Counted from the first letter of the stretch, positions 15,592 through 28,080 are shown. The stretch is DNA of 32,605 bases from Thermoplasmatales archaeon SM1-50 (GCA_001595945.1 LSSI01000025.1:78550-111154), one strand, 5' to 3'. The notes: a model not told the origin generated them from the letters alone. Numbers and translations: made by a program.

Positions 15592-16625
15592 TGAAATACG
15601 CAGTTATCTATCATGAGGATTTTAACAAATATGATCTGGGAATAGCTCACCCACTTGTTGGCGATAAACCAAGAAATACCATGACGTATCTAAAAGAACA
15701 AAGTATACTATCCGAGTTTCAGATATTTACCCCAAAAAAAGCAACGGAAGCAGATATCCTCAAAGTGCATGATTCCGCCTACTTGAAACATGTAAAAAAA
15801 CTCAGTCAGACTGGCGGATGGTTATCAGGTGACACGCCAACACCAAAAGGGATTTTCGAAATTGCATGTTTAGCGACCGGTGGAAGTATACACGCAGGTG
15901 AAAAGCTTTTTGAAGGATTTCGCATCGCCGTTAATCCACTGGCCGGCTTTCACCATGCAAGCAAAGGGCATTCTTCCGGGTTTTGTTTCTTTAACGATAT
16001 TGCAATTACGATTGAATATTTAAGAGAGAAAGAAAAATTGAAGCGATTCATGATTATTGACCTCGATGTCCACCATGGAAACGGCACACAGGATATCTAT
16101 TATGATGATAAAACAGTCTTAAACCTATCGTTTCATCAAGATGGAAGGACCTTATATCCTGGAACTGGAAGCGTTGAAACCATAGGTCGGGAGGATGCTG
16201 CTGGGTACACCATTAACCTTCCTCTTCCCCCAGGAACAGGTGGTAAAAGCTATATAAAAGCTTTTCAAGAAATCGTACCACTAATCACCAGACTATACAA
16301 ACCAAACATCATCCTGTTTCAATCTGGTGTGGATACCCATCACTCAGATCCATTAGCTGACCTCAACCTTACATACCAGACCTATTATTATCTCGCAAAA
16401 CAAGTTGCAATACTCTCGCAAGAGACTTGTCAAAAACTCCTTGTCCTCCTTGGGGGTGGATACAATAGCATTGCGTGCGTCAAATCATATTATAACATTT
16501 TTTGTGGTCTTATCGGCAAACAAGACTTTCTTAAGGAAGCAGAAATCCCTGATACGAGCCCTGTAGCGGTTCACCACGTCGTCTCCCAGTTGAAACGTGC
16601 CCTTGGTGAATATTGGGAATTTTGA
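15591..16625 (+). CDS. Histone deacetylase family protein (AcuC-like)
   Basis: The enzyme is a zinc-dependent lysine deacetylase/deacylase of the arginase-fold HDAC family, and all catalytic residues are present. His121-His122 form the charge-relay pair in GFHHASKGHSSGFCFFND. Zn ligands are Asp159 and His161 in DLDVHHGNGTQDIYY and Asp248 in FQSGVDTHHSDP; Tyr291 in LLGGGYN is the transition-state Tyr. At 344 residues it is a single catalytic domain, as in AcuC, acetylpolyamine amidohydrolases and archaeal HDACs. In Bacillus, AcuC removes acetyl groups from acetyl-CoA synthetase. Here PFOR and an acetyl-CoA synthetase fused to an acetyltransferase follow in the same direction, so a role in lysine deacetylation of central metabolism enzymes is attractive (inference). 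Acetylpolyamine is an alternative substrate. Confidence 0.9.
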   Translation: MKYAVIYHEDFNKYDLGIAHPLVGDKPRNTMTYLKEQSILSEFQIFTPKKATEADILKVHDSAYLKHVKKLSQTGGWLSGDTPTPKGIFEIACLATGGSIHAGEKLFEGFRIAVNPLAGFHHASKGHSSGFCFFNDIAITIEYLREKEKLKRFMIIDLDVHHGNGTQDIYYDDKTVLNLSFHQDGRTLYPGTGSVETIGREDAAGYTINLPLPPGTGGKSYIKAFQEIVPLITRLYKPNIILFQSGVDTHHSDPLADLNLTYQTYYYLAKQVAILSQETCQKLLVLLGGGYNSIACVKSYYNIFCGLIGKQDFLKEAEIPDTSPVAVHHVVSQLKRALGEYWEF

Positions 16626-16692
16626 CCTGTTTTTACGAGTAACAAAACGTTTATCTAGAGACCCCGGATACCGATTAGTTAGTCTACGAATA

Positions 16693-20290
<3,598 letters not shown>

Positions 20291-20299
20291 TGCTTTCCC

Positions 20300-20314
20300 T
20301 TTTTTTATTTTTTT
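20300..20314 (+). terminator. T-run terminator after PFOR
   Basis: A run of T interrupted by a single A starts 10 nt after the PFOR stop codon. With the TATA-like palindrome that follows, this makes separate transcription of PFOR and the next gene likely. Confidence 0.45.
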
Positions 20315-20337
20315 AAATATATAAGAAGGGTCGATAA

Positions 20338-20349
20338 GATTATATAATC
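20338..20349 (+). promoter_or_regulatory. Palindromic TATA element upstream of the acetyl-CoA synthetase-GNAT gene
   Basis: GATTATATAATC is a perfect 12-bp palindrome containing a TATA core. Another TATA-like AAATATATAAG lies just before it. The leader from about 20370 to the ATG at 20405 ends with GGAGGG at 20392-20397, seven nt before the start, a strong ribosome-binding site. Confidence 0.4.
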
Positions 20350-20404
20350 GATTCTGCTTTCGTGGCTTCGGCGCTCAATCGGTCCTTATCTGGAGGGACG
20401 CACA

Positions 20405-23185
20405 ATGAGTGGATCAAAACTTGATAAGATTTTCAAACCAAAAAGCATCGCCGTTATTGGTGCAAGCGACACGCTAGGCTCAGCAGGATATAGGATTTTT
20501 AGGAATCTGATAGGCTCTGGTTATGATGGTATCGTCTATCCAGTGAATCACAAACGGGAGAGCGTACAGGGGGTTCAAGCCTACTCGTCAATCAACGCTG
20601 TTCCGAAGGTCGTTGACCTTGCGATTGTGTGTACTCCTGCTATCGCGGTCTGTGATATTGTAGAGCAATGTGGGATACGCGGTGTTAGAGGTATTCTTAT
20701 CATCTCAGCGGGATTTAAGGAGATCGGGGCTGAAGGAGTCGCGCGGGAGAAACGTTTATTGGATTTGAAGAAAAAATATGATTTGAGGATTGTCGGCCCG
20801 AACTGCGTTGGCTTTATCATGCCATATCTGAATCTTAATGCAACCTTTGCTGGATCCATGCCTGACAAAGGAAACATCGCGTTGCTCTCGCAGAGCGGTG
20901 CAGTTTGTGGTGCCATCCTTGATTGGGCGGCAGCAGCAAAGGTTGGGTTTTCCTCCTTTGTCTCCGTTGGTTCCATGCTTGATGTTGATTTCGGTGATCT
21001 GATTGATTATTTCGGGATGGACATTCATACGCGCAGTATCGTCCTGTACATCGAGTCAATCACCGATGCAAAGAAGTTCATGAGCGCAACAAAGGGGTTT
21101 GCTAGAGCAAAACCAATTATTGTGATCAAATCAGGTCGTTATAAAGAAGGTGCTAAGGCAGCATCGTCCCATACTGGTGCGCTTGCTGGGGAGGATATCA
21201 TTTATGACGCGGCGTTCCGCAGGTCGGGGGTCGTCAGGGTGATGGACATCATGGATTTGTTCAATTGTTCATCAATTTTAGCAAAACAACCTCGTCCGAT
21301 GGGGCCGAATATCGCGATTGTCACCAATGCAGGGGGACCTGGGGTTCTTGCTACTGACTCAATTATCGAGAAGGGTGGAAAGCTTGCGCAACTCTCACCG
21401 GAAACAATTGAGAAGCTTAACAAGGTGCTGCCTGTTCATTGGAGTCATAGCAACCCGGTTGATATAATCGGGGATGGCGATGAGGATCGATATCAGAAAG
21501 CAATTGAGATCTGCCTAGAGGATAAGAATATCGATGGATTGTTGATTCTCTCTGTCCCTCAGGTCATGGCTGACCCTAAGAAACTTGCAGACCGGCTTGT
21601 GGATATCGCACGAAAGTCAACAAAACCTATTCTTACCTCGTTAATTGGCGAGGCAAGTGTGTATCACTCCCGGGAGATACTGAATCGAAATAATATCCCA
21701 ACATACGCGTCTCCTGATGAAGCGGTTGAATCTTACATGTATCTTTACCATTATGAGCGACATTTAGAGCAACTCTATGAGACTCCACAGGAGCTTGATA
21801 TCCAAACACCTGCTCATACTGAGATTGTAAAAAAAATCTTGAATTCAGCGGCGAAGGAGAAAAGAACGCTGCTTAACGAAAGTGAAGCAAAGACATTCCT
21901 TGAACTCTATGGTATTACCACGACAACGCCAATCATTGCAGACACCGGAGAGAAAGCAGTCAAAGCAGCAGAGAAGATTGGTTACCCTGTGGTGATGAAA
22001 ATTTTATCTCCGCAAATCGTCCATAAAAGCGATGTCGATGGGGTTGTATTGGACTTACGCTGTGAAGAGGATATTCGCAAGGCATTCCGTGAGATGACAA
22101 AAAAGGCAAAAGAAAAAGTCCCAGATGCAAAGATTCTTGGGGTTACTGTTCAGAAATTTATAAAAAACTGGGGATATGAATTGATTCTAGGCTCAAAGAA
22201 AGACCTAGTGTTCGGCTCTGTTATTCTGTTTGGTTTAGGTGGAATTTTCACCGAGCTGTTCAAGGATAGGGCGGTTGGGTTCCCCCCTTTAAATCAGACC
22301 TTGGCACAACGCATCATCGAAAAAACAAAAGCCTACGAGTTGTTGAAAGGATTCCGCAACATCCCACCGGTGAATATGAACTCTGTAGAAGAAACCATGA
22401 TTAAATTTTCTCAGATGCTTATTGATCATCCAGAAATCAAAGAAGTCGATATCAATCCCTTGATACCGCAAGGAAACCAGCTTATCGCTGTTGATGCAAG
22501 GATCATCCTTGACTCTGAACCAGACAACCATCCGCATCTCATCATCACCCCCTATCCCATGAAATATAACAAACAAATTAAGCTAAAAGATGACACAGAG
22601 ATTGAACTTCGGCCGATAAGACCAGAGGATGAGGACATGTGGCTTGAGATGTTCAAAAGTTTCTCTGAGGAGACCATTCGATACCGCTTTTTCAGAATCA
22701 TTAAGGAGACCCCTCATGAGGTTCGAACCCGCTACTGCAATATCGATTACGACCGAGAAATAGGTGTCGTCGCCATCGTCACTGAAAATGGTAAAAAAAG
22801 GATCCTTGGTGTAGCCCGACTTATTGTTGACCCGATGAAAAAGGATGAATGTGAATTCGCACTTGTTGTGACCGATGAATGGCAGCGACAAGGGTTAGGT
22901 TCCCGGTTTCTTGACTTCTTAATAGAAATTGCCAAGGATAAGAACCTAACGAAAATCACAGGAGTCGTGTTGAAGGATAACTACCCGATGATCGCCTTAT
23001 GCCGTGAGAAAAACTTCCGATTCTCAGAGGGAGACCCTGGTGAATACAAGGTGGAGTACGATGTCCTTCTTGATGAAGGTCTTACCGATGGGACTCTTGA
23101 GAGTGGCAAAAACATCAGCGAATCCGATGAACCATATGAGGGAAAAACAACAAAAAAACCCCTAAAAAACCATCTAGAGCTGTAA
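20405..23185 (+). CDS. ADP-forming acetyl-CoA synthetase (fused alpha-beta) with C-terminal GNAT acetyltransferase domain
   Basis: Residues 1-460 are the alpha part: a CoA-binding domain (KPKSIAVIGASDTLGSAGYR) and succinyl-CoA-ligase-like domains with the phospho-His loop SSHTGALAGED (His256). Residues about 485-705 are the ATP-grasp beta part (AEKIGYPVVMKILSPQIVHK, second His540, VDINPLI). Together these would make ATP + acetate from acetyl-CoA + ADP + Pi. Residues 722-890 are a GNAT domain (ELRPIRPEDEDMWLEMFKSF; acetyl-CoA loop QRQGLG at 827-832), and the last 35 residues look disordered. The layout is that of Pat/PatZ protein acetyltransferases, but there the ligase part is regarded as non-catalytic. 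Here both His are kept, so both activities are plausible. PFOR, which makes its substrate, and an HDAC-type deacetylase lie directly upstream. Confidence 0.9.
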   Translation: MSGSKLDKIFKPKSIAVIGASDTLGSAGYRIFRNLIGSGYDGIVYPVNHKRESVQGVQAYSSINAVPKVVDLAIVCTPAIAVCDIVEQCGIRGVRGILIISAGFKEIGAEGVAREKRLLDLKKKYDLRIVGPNCVGFIMPYLNLNATFAGSMPDKGNIALLSQSGAVCGAILDWAAAAKVGFSSFVSVGSMLDVDFGDLIDYFGMDIHTRSIVLYIESITDAKKFMSATKGFARAKPIIVIKSGRYKEGAKAASSHTGALAGEDIIYDAAFRRSGVVRVMDIMDLFNCSSILAKQPRPMGPNIAIVTNAGGPGVLATDSIIEKGGKLAQLSPETIEKLNKVLPVHWSHSNPVDIIGDGDEDRYQKAIEICLEDKNIDGLLILSVPQVMADPKKLADRLVDIARKSTKPILTSLIGEASVYHSREILNRNNIPTYASPDEAVESYMYLYHYERHLEQLYETPQELDIQTPAHTEIVKKILNSAAKEKRTLLNESEAKTFLELYGITTTTPIIADTGEKAVKAAEKIGYPVVMKILSPQIVHKSDVDGVVLDLRCEEDIRKAFREMTKKAKEKVPDAKILGVTVQKFIKNWGYELILGSKKDLVFGSVILFGLGGIFTELFKDRAVGFPPLNQTLAQRIIEKTKAYELLKGFRNIPPVNMNSVEETMIKFSQMLIDHPEIKEVDINPLIPQGNQLIAVDARIILDSEPDNHPHLIITPYPMKYNKQIKLKDDTEIELRPIRPEDEDMWLEMFKSFSEETIRYRFFRIIKETPHEVRTRYCNIDYDREIGVVAIVTENGKKRILGVARLIVDPMKKDECEFALVVTDEWQRQGLGSRFLDFLIEIAKDKNLTKITGVVLKDNYPMIALCREKNFRFSEGDPGEYKVEYDVLLDEGLTDGTLESGKNISESDEPYEGKTTKKPLKNHLEL

Positions 23186-23205
23186 AATCATAAGGAGAGA
23201 TAGGG

Positions 23206-23286
23206 TTACTCTCCATCGATGATGTTAACCCAAATGATCGGGATGTCAGAGGGGATATTTTTCTTCCCTTTGTTTTTTTTTCCCAT
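23206..23286 (-). CDS. Very small hypothetical protein (26 aa)
   Basis: ATG 23286 follows the stop of the 39-codon ORF upstream by four nt, and GAGAGGG within the end of that ORF could serve as its ribosome-binding site. The product begins MGKKNKGKKNIPSDIPIIWV and ends NIIDGE: a basic head and a hydrophobic/acidic tail. It converges with the acetyl-CoA synthetase gene, ending 20 nt beyond that gene's stop. Too short for a family call; support comes only from the tight spacing and ribosome site. Confidence 0.35.
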   Translation of the reverse strand: MGKKNKGKKNIPSDIPIIWVNIIDGE

Positions 23287-23290
23287 CTTT

Positions 23291-23410
23291 TTATCCCTCT
23301 CGCAGTTTCAAGGCAAGGACACGTGCGCGGTTTGCCACGACAAAGGATTTTGCGATAAATTCCACTTCGGTTGCTTCCTCGGGGCTTGACACTTGACCAA
23401 CGATCATCAT
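23291..23410 (-). CDS. Small hypothetical protein (39 aa)
   Basis: ATG 23410 (or the next codon, also ATG) is preceded by GAGGAGTG at good spacing and, further up, a CTTTAAAGAAA TATA-like element. The product (MMIVGQVSSPEEATEVEFIA, then KSFVVANRARVLALKLREG) looks like a compact helical peptide with balanced charge and no low-complexity sequence. A second tiny ORF follows four nt after its stop. The pair lies on the opposite strand to, and converges with, the acetyl-CoA synthetase gene. No family recognised. Confidence 0.45.
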   Translation of the reverse strand: MMIVGQVSSPEEATEVEFIAKSFVVANRARVLALKLREG

Positions 23411-23672
23411 TTTTATTCACTCCTCACTTCCTGTTTTGTCTATTTTCTTTAAAGCGTCTTGTTGTACAGGTAGTATCATGGTTCTTTACGGTTCTTACCG
23501 AAAATAAAAAATATGCTTTCATCGTAGATATAACCAAAAGGATGTAGCTTTCTGAATTTTCACTGTAATTATCGTGTATTATCAGAAAAAATTTAAATCA
23601 GAATAGATGTATTGAAAAAGGATATCTATAAAGATTGTTGGTCCATACATCCAGCAATCGCAAAGTTCCTCC

Positions 23673-24635
23673 GTGATTGTTTCTTGGATGACTATTCCAT
23701 CAACAAAACGAGATGAGGTACATTGGGGTACAAGCCCAGCGCTTGATAACATCACTGTGGAGAACCATATTCTTGCACATACATTTCACTCCATAAAGAT
23801 TAACGAGTTAGCCCCCGGTCGACAGTATCATTATTCTGTTGTATCCGATGGAACGGAGAGTCCCTCATATAGATTCTGCACAGCGTTTCCCAGCAATGAG
23901 GCGATTCGATTCGTCATCTACGGTGACTCGCGGGGAGGATGGGACAACTGGCAAAGCGCATTACAAGTAGCCCAGGCCATAGAACAAGATACTCCTATGT
24001 TTGTCCTTCATACGGGGGATTTGGTTGATAACGGAAGAAAGCCATGTGATTGGGTTGATTTTTTCTCTGCATCGCCATTTACCCATAATAGCACGTTCTA
24101 CCCGGTTCTTGGAAACCATGAACAATCCAGTGCTCTTTATTTTTATTATTTTTCCCTTCCGTTTATTGAATGTTGGTATTCTTTTGACAATGGACCTGTG
24201 CATTTCATCGGCCTGAATTCAAACCCACGTTATGCATATCGATTTACACAGTATTTCTGGCTTCTTTGGGATCTATGGACACACGATAAACCATTTACGA
24301 TTGTCTTTTTCCATCACCCGTTATATAGCTCAGGGAACCATGGGAATACGACACTTTTACAGAAGATATGGGCACCAGTCTTTGAACATTCTGATGTTGA
24401 TATTGTGTTTAATGGTCATGAACATAGCTATGAACGCAGTTACGTCAATAATGTTACGTATATCGTCACAGGTGGTGGGGGAGCTCCTCTCTATAACGTC
24501 GGCCATAGCCCATGGACAATCTACTCAGAAAAAACTTATCATTATTGTCTGATAATGGTAGATTCATCTGTATTGACATTCCAGGCAAAGAAACCAGATG
24601 GTTTTACGTTCGATTTGTTTACTCTAACCAAATGA
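23673..24635 (+). CDS. Purple-acid-phosphatase-like metallophosphoesterase with FN3-type N-domain
   Basis: The product has an N-terminal fibronectin-III-like domain (VIVSWMT...VHWGTSP...HSIKINELAPGRQYHYSV) and a calcineurin-like phosphoesterase domain. All metal-binding motifs are visible: GDSRGG, HTGDLVDNG, LGNHEQ, FHHPLYSSG and FNGHEHSYERS. Purple acid phosphatases of this layout hydrolyse phosphomonoesters with a two-metal centre and are usually exported. The GTG at 23673 is the first standard start codon, but the family's conserved opening (GPYIQ) is encoded in frame upstream at 23640-23654 with no ATG, GTG or TTG before it. An ATG at 23607 in the same frame is cut off by a TGA two codons later. 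No signal peptide can be read, so the 5' end is either altered or uses a rare start such as ATA 23628 or ATT 23634. Confidence 0.85.
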   Translation: MIVSWMTIPSTKRDEVHWGTSPALDNITVENHILAHTFHSIKINELAPGRQYHYSVVSDGTESPSYRFCTAFPSNEAIRFVIYGDSRGGWDNWQSALQVAQAIEQDTPMFVLHTGDLVDNGRKPCDWVDFFSASPFTHNSTFYPVLGNHEQSSALYFYYFSLPFIECWYSFDNGPVHFIGLNSNPRYAYRFTQYFWLLWDLWTHDKPFTIVFFHHPLYSSGNHGNTTLLQKIWAPVFEHSDVDIVFNGHEHSYERSYVNNVTYIVTGGGGAPLYNVGHSPWTIYSEKTYHYCLIMVDSSVLTFQAKKPDGFTFDLFTLTK

Positions 24636-24718
24636 TACACAATTCTACAATCTATTTTTCTAAGCAGGAAACCTTCAGAGATATCGTTTTATAACCTAAA
24701 CCTGGTTTATCGATACTT

Positions 24719-25597
24719 ATGAACAAGACTCTTATTATCATTCCTTTGCTTGTTCTTGTTTCTTTTTTCTGGGCAGGCTCGTTTATTATCGTAGAAATAA
24801 CAACAAATGAGATAAATCCTACTGATTTGGGGTTTCTGCGGTTCCTTGTGGCCACACCCTTAATGGTTCTTCTTGTTCTTGTTCAGAAAAAACCCATAGC
24901 TCTTCCAAGAAAGGAGATTCCCTGGCTTGTCGCCCTTGGTCTTACAGGTGTGACGCTCTTATACCTTTTTCAGTTCCTTGGTATTTCCTACACAAATGCT
25001 CCCACCGCCTCTGTGCTTATTAATACCAATGTGATTTTCATCGCAATTCTCTCTGGGTTATTCTTACATGAACCTCTGACAAAAAAAAGAATCATTGGTA
25101 TCGTTATTTCGTTTGTCGGTGTCTTTGTCATTATGTTTTCCGATATCTCAAAGCAACAGTTGACCTTCGATAATCTTTTTATCATCGGAAGCATACTTAT
25201 GCTGCTATCTGCGTTCTCCTGGGCGCTGTATTCATTTCTTGGAAAACGACTATTGAAAGCCTACGATGAGTTTGTGATTACCACATACGCGTTTGTTTTT
25301 GGGACGTTATTCTATCTGCCCTTTGTTTTTTCCCACATTGGTCCAGTTCTCCAACAGATGTCACTGCATGGCTGGGGAGCAGTCCTTTACTTAGCTCTTG
25401 CTTGTTCTATTTTTGGATATCTTGGATGGTACTATGCCTTAAAACATATTGATGCAAGCAAAGCTGCTGTCTTCCTTAATTTTATCCCGCTGTTTACGAT
25501 TCTGATGTCATTTTTCATTGGGGCACAACTAACAGTGTTTTTCCTTCTGGGCGCAGGATTAATAATCTATGGCGTCTATCTCACCCAACGAACCTAA
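24719..25597 (+). CDS. EamA/DMT-family transporter
   Basis: The 292-residue protein has ten hydrophobic helices arranged as two EamA repeats, with the typical first-helix WAGSFIIVE motif, the loop FLRFLVATPLM, and in the second half SAFSWALYSFLGKRLL and a C-terminal ASKAAVFLNFIPLFTILMS. Members export amino acids, metabolites or nucleotide sugars; the substrate cannot be read from sequence. A TATA element (GTTTTATAAC, 24686-24695) about 28 nt before the ATG suggests a leaderless transcript. NMD3 follows after 18 nt on the same strand, so both are likely in one transcript. Confidence 0.9.
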   Translation: MNKTLIIIPLLVLVSFFWAGSFIIVEITTNEINPTDLGFLRFLVATPLMVLLVLVQKKPIALPRKEIPWLVALGLTGVTLLYLFQFLGISYTNAPTASVLINTNVIFIAILSGLFLHEPLTKKRIIGIVISFVGVFVIMFSDISKQQLTFDNLFIIGSILMLLSAFSWALYSFLGKRLLKAYDEFVITTYAFVFGTLFYLPFVFSHIGPVLQQMSLHGWGAVLYLALACSIFGYLGWYYALKHIDASKAAVFLNFIPLFTILMSFFIGAQLTVFFLLGAGLIIYGVYLTQRT

Positions 25598-25615
25598 CAG
25601 GAGTGAAACACAAGT

Positions 25616-26644
25616 ATGTTTTGTGTAGAATGTGGCAAAGAAGGACCAATTTTTCGAAACGGTGTCTGCCTAAGCTGTTATCTGAAACATACACAATTCT
25701 CCAAAGGACCTGCAATTCTTGATATAACATGTTGTCCCCGATGCTCCTCGTATAAAAATAAAAATACCTGGATTCACGAGCCTTTTCACGACATTTTAAA
25801 ACGACACATTAAAGATGCGTTTTCCATTAGTCCTGAGCTGAAAAACGTTGAGATTCGAACCAAGTGCAACGAGCAAAACAGGGTTCTTTTATGTACGGTT
25901 TCCATCTCTGGTTTTCTTCAGGAATACCAAATCACTGAACAGCATTCCCTCACCGTCAGAATACGACATAACACCTGTAATATCTGTTCCAGGGAAGCAG
26001 GAGGGTATTATGAGGCAATCATTCAGATACGAGCTGAAAAACGCGCGTTCACCGATGAAGAGCTACAAACATTTCGATCTACTGTGGAAAACATAGTAGA
26101 ACAAAATCAAAAAGATGGCAAACGAGGACTATTTATCACAGACATTGATGTGAAACGTGAGGGTCTTGACTTTTTCCTTAGTAAAAAAACCACCGCGTTT
26201 TCGATAGCAAAGAAGCTGCAGGAGCAGTTTGGTGGTAATTTCAAACAATCCGCATCTATGGTAGGAATGAAAGACAGTAGAGAAGTTTATCGGATGACCT
26301 ATCTTGTACGGATACCAGCATATCGAAACGGTGATTTCTTCTCATATGACGATTCGTTTTTGATGATTGTCTCTCTTCATGAGCATAAGGTCCGTTGCAT
26401 AGATCTCTCAACATGGACTAAGAGGGTAATAGATGGAAATGAGATTTTGCCTTCGAAGATATTTGGTGGTAAGGAGCTTATCCGAGAGATGATTGTAGTC
26501 AGTCAGTCAAAAAACGAAATCCAGCTAATGGACCCTAAAATCTATACTACAGTTGAGATTCGGAAACCAACATCAACTCCAGTCAACACCCAAATTGTAA
26601 AAACTGTACGGCTTGATGATTTTCTCTTTTTAGTCCCGGAATAG
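25616..26644 (+). CDS. NMD3-like protein (archaeal homologue of the 60S export adaptor)
   Basis: The N-terminus has paired zinc-binding Cys motifs in the order of NMD3: CVECGKEGPIFRNGVCLSCY at residues 3-22, CCPRC at about 39-43, and CNICSREAGGYYEAIIQIR at about 121-139, the last being the most conserved NMD3 signature. The OB-like and SH3-like domains follow (about 190-342). In eukaryotes NMD3 is the large-subunit export adaptor. Archaea have no nucleus but keep this shorter form (about 350 residues, without the export signals), thought to act late in large-subunit maturation. AGGAGTG lies 11 nt before the ATG. A housekeeping archaeal gene that helps place the organism. Confidence 0.9.
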   Translation: MFCVECGKEGPIFRNGVCLSCYLKHTQFSKGPAILDITCCPRCSSYKNKNTWIHEPFHDILKRHIKDAFSISPELKNVEIRTKCNEQNRVLLCTVSISGFLQEYQITEQHSLTVRIRHNTCNICSREAGGYYEAIIQIRAEKRAFTDEELQTFRSTVENIVEQNQKDGKRGLFITDIDVKREGLDFFLSKKTTAFSIAKKLQEQFGGNFKQSASMVGMKDSREVYRMTYLVRIPAYRNGDFFSYDDSFLMIVSLHEHKVRCIDLSTWTKRVIDGNEILPSKIFGGKELIREMIVVSQSKNEIQLMDPKIYTTVEIRKPTSTPVNTQIVKTVRLDDFLFLVPE

Positions 26645-26667
26645 ACTGCTTATCACGGGGTCTTCTC

Positions 26668-27990
26668 TTAGCATTCTGATTGTGTAGTTTCATTTCTCAT
26701 AGAGAGGAAAGCATCTGTTCGTGTCCGTTCTGATATCTCCCCCGCAAGGTTTTCTCTCATAAGAGATTCGACCTCTTGCCTGGTTTTCTTATGGGCAAGC
26801 ACCCACATAAGTTTGATATACGCAGTCTCAGGGAGCATATCCTCACCCGAAAAAACCCCAGCTTTGATAAGGTCACGTCCTACTGAATACACATACATAT
26901 TGACTCGTCCGAACAGACACTGCGAGGTCATAACAAACACGGAACCGTTGTTGATACGAGAGGTGATACAAGGAAGGAGTTTTGCTGACACATGTCCAAG
27001 ACCTGTTCCAGCAAGGATAACCCCTTTTTTCTGAGGGATATCCTCTGGTTTTAATCCTGGATAGAAATAGACGATTCCTACATCTTGGTCCATAGCAGAA
27101 TCCACGATGACTGGTCCTGTGGTTTTCTTTTTATAGGAAGTTTGTAGGCTTAGCTTTCCGTTTTCCACCCTTCCTAAGGGGACATCATTTACGCTTTGAA
27201 ATGCGTCCCGCCGTGAGGTATGGAATTTTCGTACCTTAGTTCCTCTATGAATCGTTGAAAATGCATCAGAGATTTCCCCATGCATCACAACGACCACCTC
27301 CCCAAGATCCGAGGTTGCGGCTACCGTTACCGCTGCGATGAGATTCTGCGCTGCATCTGAGGATGGCCGGTCGCTTGATCGTTGCGCTCCGAAAAGGACT
27401 ACTGGTCCAGATAGGTTCTTCAGAAAGAATGATAATGCTGCTGCTGTATATCCAAGAGTATCGGTCCCATGGGGGATTACGACCCCTGTCACACCGTTAT
27501 TAAGCTCCTCTGCGATTAGTGTTGCAAGCCTCTGCCACTGCGTCACCTCAATGTTTTCACTAAGCATCTGATATGCAACCTGGGATCTAACGTTACAGAG
27601 ATCGAAGATCTCAGGGACGGAGAACGCAAGCTCCTCTGCGGATGAAGCAGGATGGACCGCACCTGTACGGTAATCAACATAACAAGCGATTGTTCCCCCC
27701 ATGCCGATTATGGAGATAGTTGGTTTTTTCGGATCAAAAGGTATTTTTTTTACTGGTTTTTCCATGGTTTTTTGCTTCTGTATAAGAGTTATCTCTGTTT
27801 TTTCATCGACTGCAATACCGATATTATAACCTGTTTTTAATTTTATCGTGATGATGTTCTCTTGGCTGAACTCATGATGAGGCATAAGTACCCCCTCATA
27901 CTCCTCTTTGCCACATATGACACGGATGACATCCCCGATTTCTGCGTTTATTGTCTTTAGTTTTTTTTCGATTTCTCTTTTTCGTGACAT
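26668..27990 (-). CDS. gatD: Glutamyl-tRNA(Gln) amidotransferase subunit D
   Basis: GatD is the asparaginase-like subunit of the archaeal GatDE complex, which converts Glu-tRNA(Gln) to Gln-tRNA(Gln); it frees ammonia from an amide donor. After an N-terminal beta-barrel domain (about 1-75, GDVIRVICGKEEYEGVLMP) comes the L-asparaginase I domain. It has IIGMGGTIACYVDYRTGAV (nucleophile Thr100), PHGTDTLGYTA (Thr176, Asp177) and FGAQRSSDRPSSDAAQN. The length of 440 residues is typical. The start is ATG 27990, three codons inside the longest frame, because AGGTGA lies directly before it and the upstream GTG at 27999 is part of that ribosome site. gatE is not adjacent here; it must be elsewhere. The gene diverges from truA. 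Confidence 0.95.
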   Translation of the reverse strand: MSRKREIEKKLKTINAEIGDVIRVICGKEEYEGVLMPHHEFSQENIITIKLKTGYNIGIAVDEKTEITLIQKQKTMEKPVKKIPFDPKKPTISIIGMGGTIACYVDYRTGAVHPASSAEELAFSVPEIFDLCNVRSQVAYQMLSENIEVTQWQRLATLIAEELNNGVTGVVIPHGTDTLGYTAAALSFFLKNLSGPVVLFGAQRSSDRPSSDAAQNLIAAVTVAATSDLGEVVVVMHGEISDAFSTIHRGTKVRKFHTSRRDAFQSVNDVPLGRVENGKLSLQTSYKKKTTGPVIVDSAMDQDVGIVYFYPGLKPEDIPQKKGVILAGTGLGHVSAKLLPCITSRINNGSVFVMTSQCLFGRVNMYVYSVGRDLIKAGVFSGEDMLPETAYIKLMWVLAHKKTRQEVESLMRENLAGEISERTRTDAFLSMRNETTQSEC

Positions 27991-28080
27991 ACTGTTCACC
28001 TTTTGTATCGCTTAGGTTTTTATAGAACTATGCTATTTATGTCAATATGATTTTATGGGAGGAATACTTGTCGTATATGT

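Noticed and set aside
26668-27990. Plain L-asparaginase instead of GatD
   Set aside because: The extra N-terminal beta domain and 440-residue length fit GatD and not the roughly 330-residue asparaginases.
27991-27999. GTG start for gatD three codons upstream
   Set aside because: That GTG is part of the AGGTGA ribosome-binding site for the ATG at 27990.
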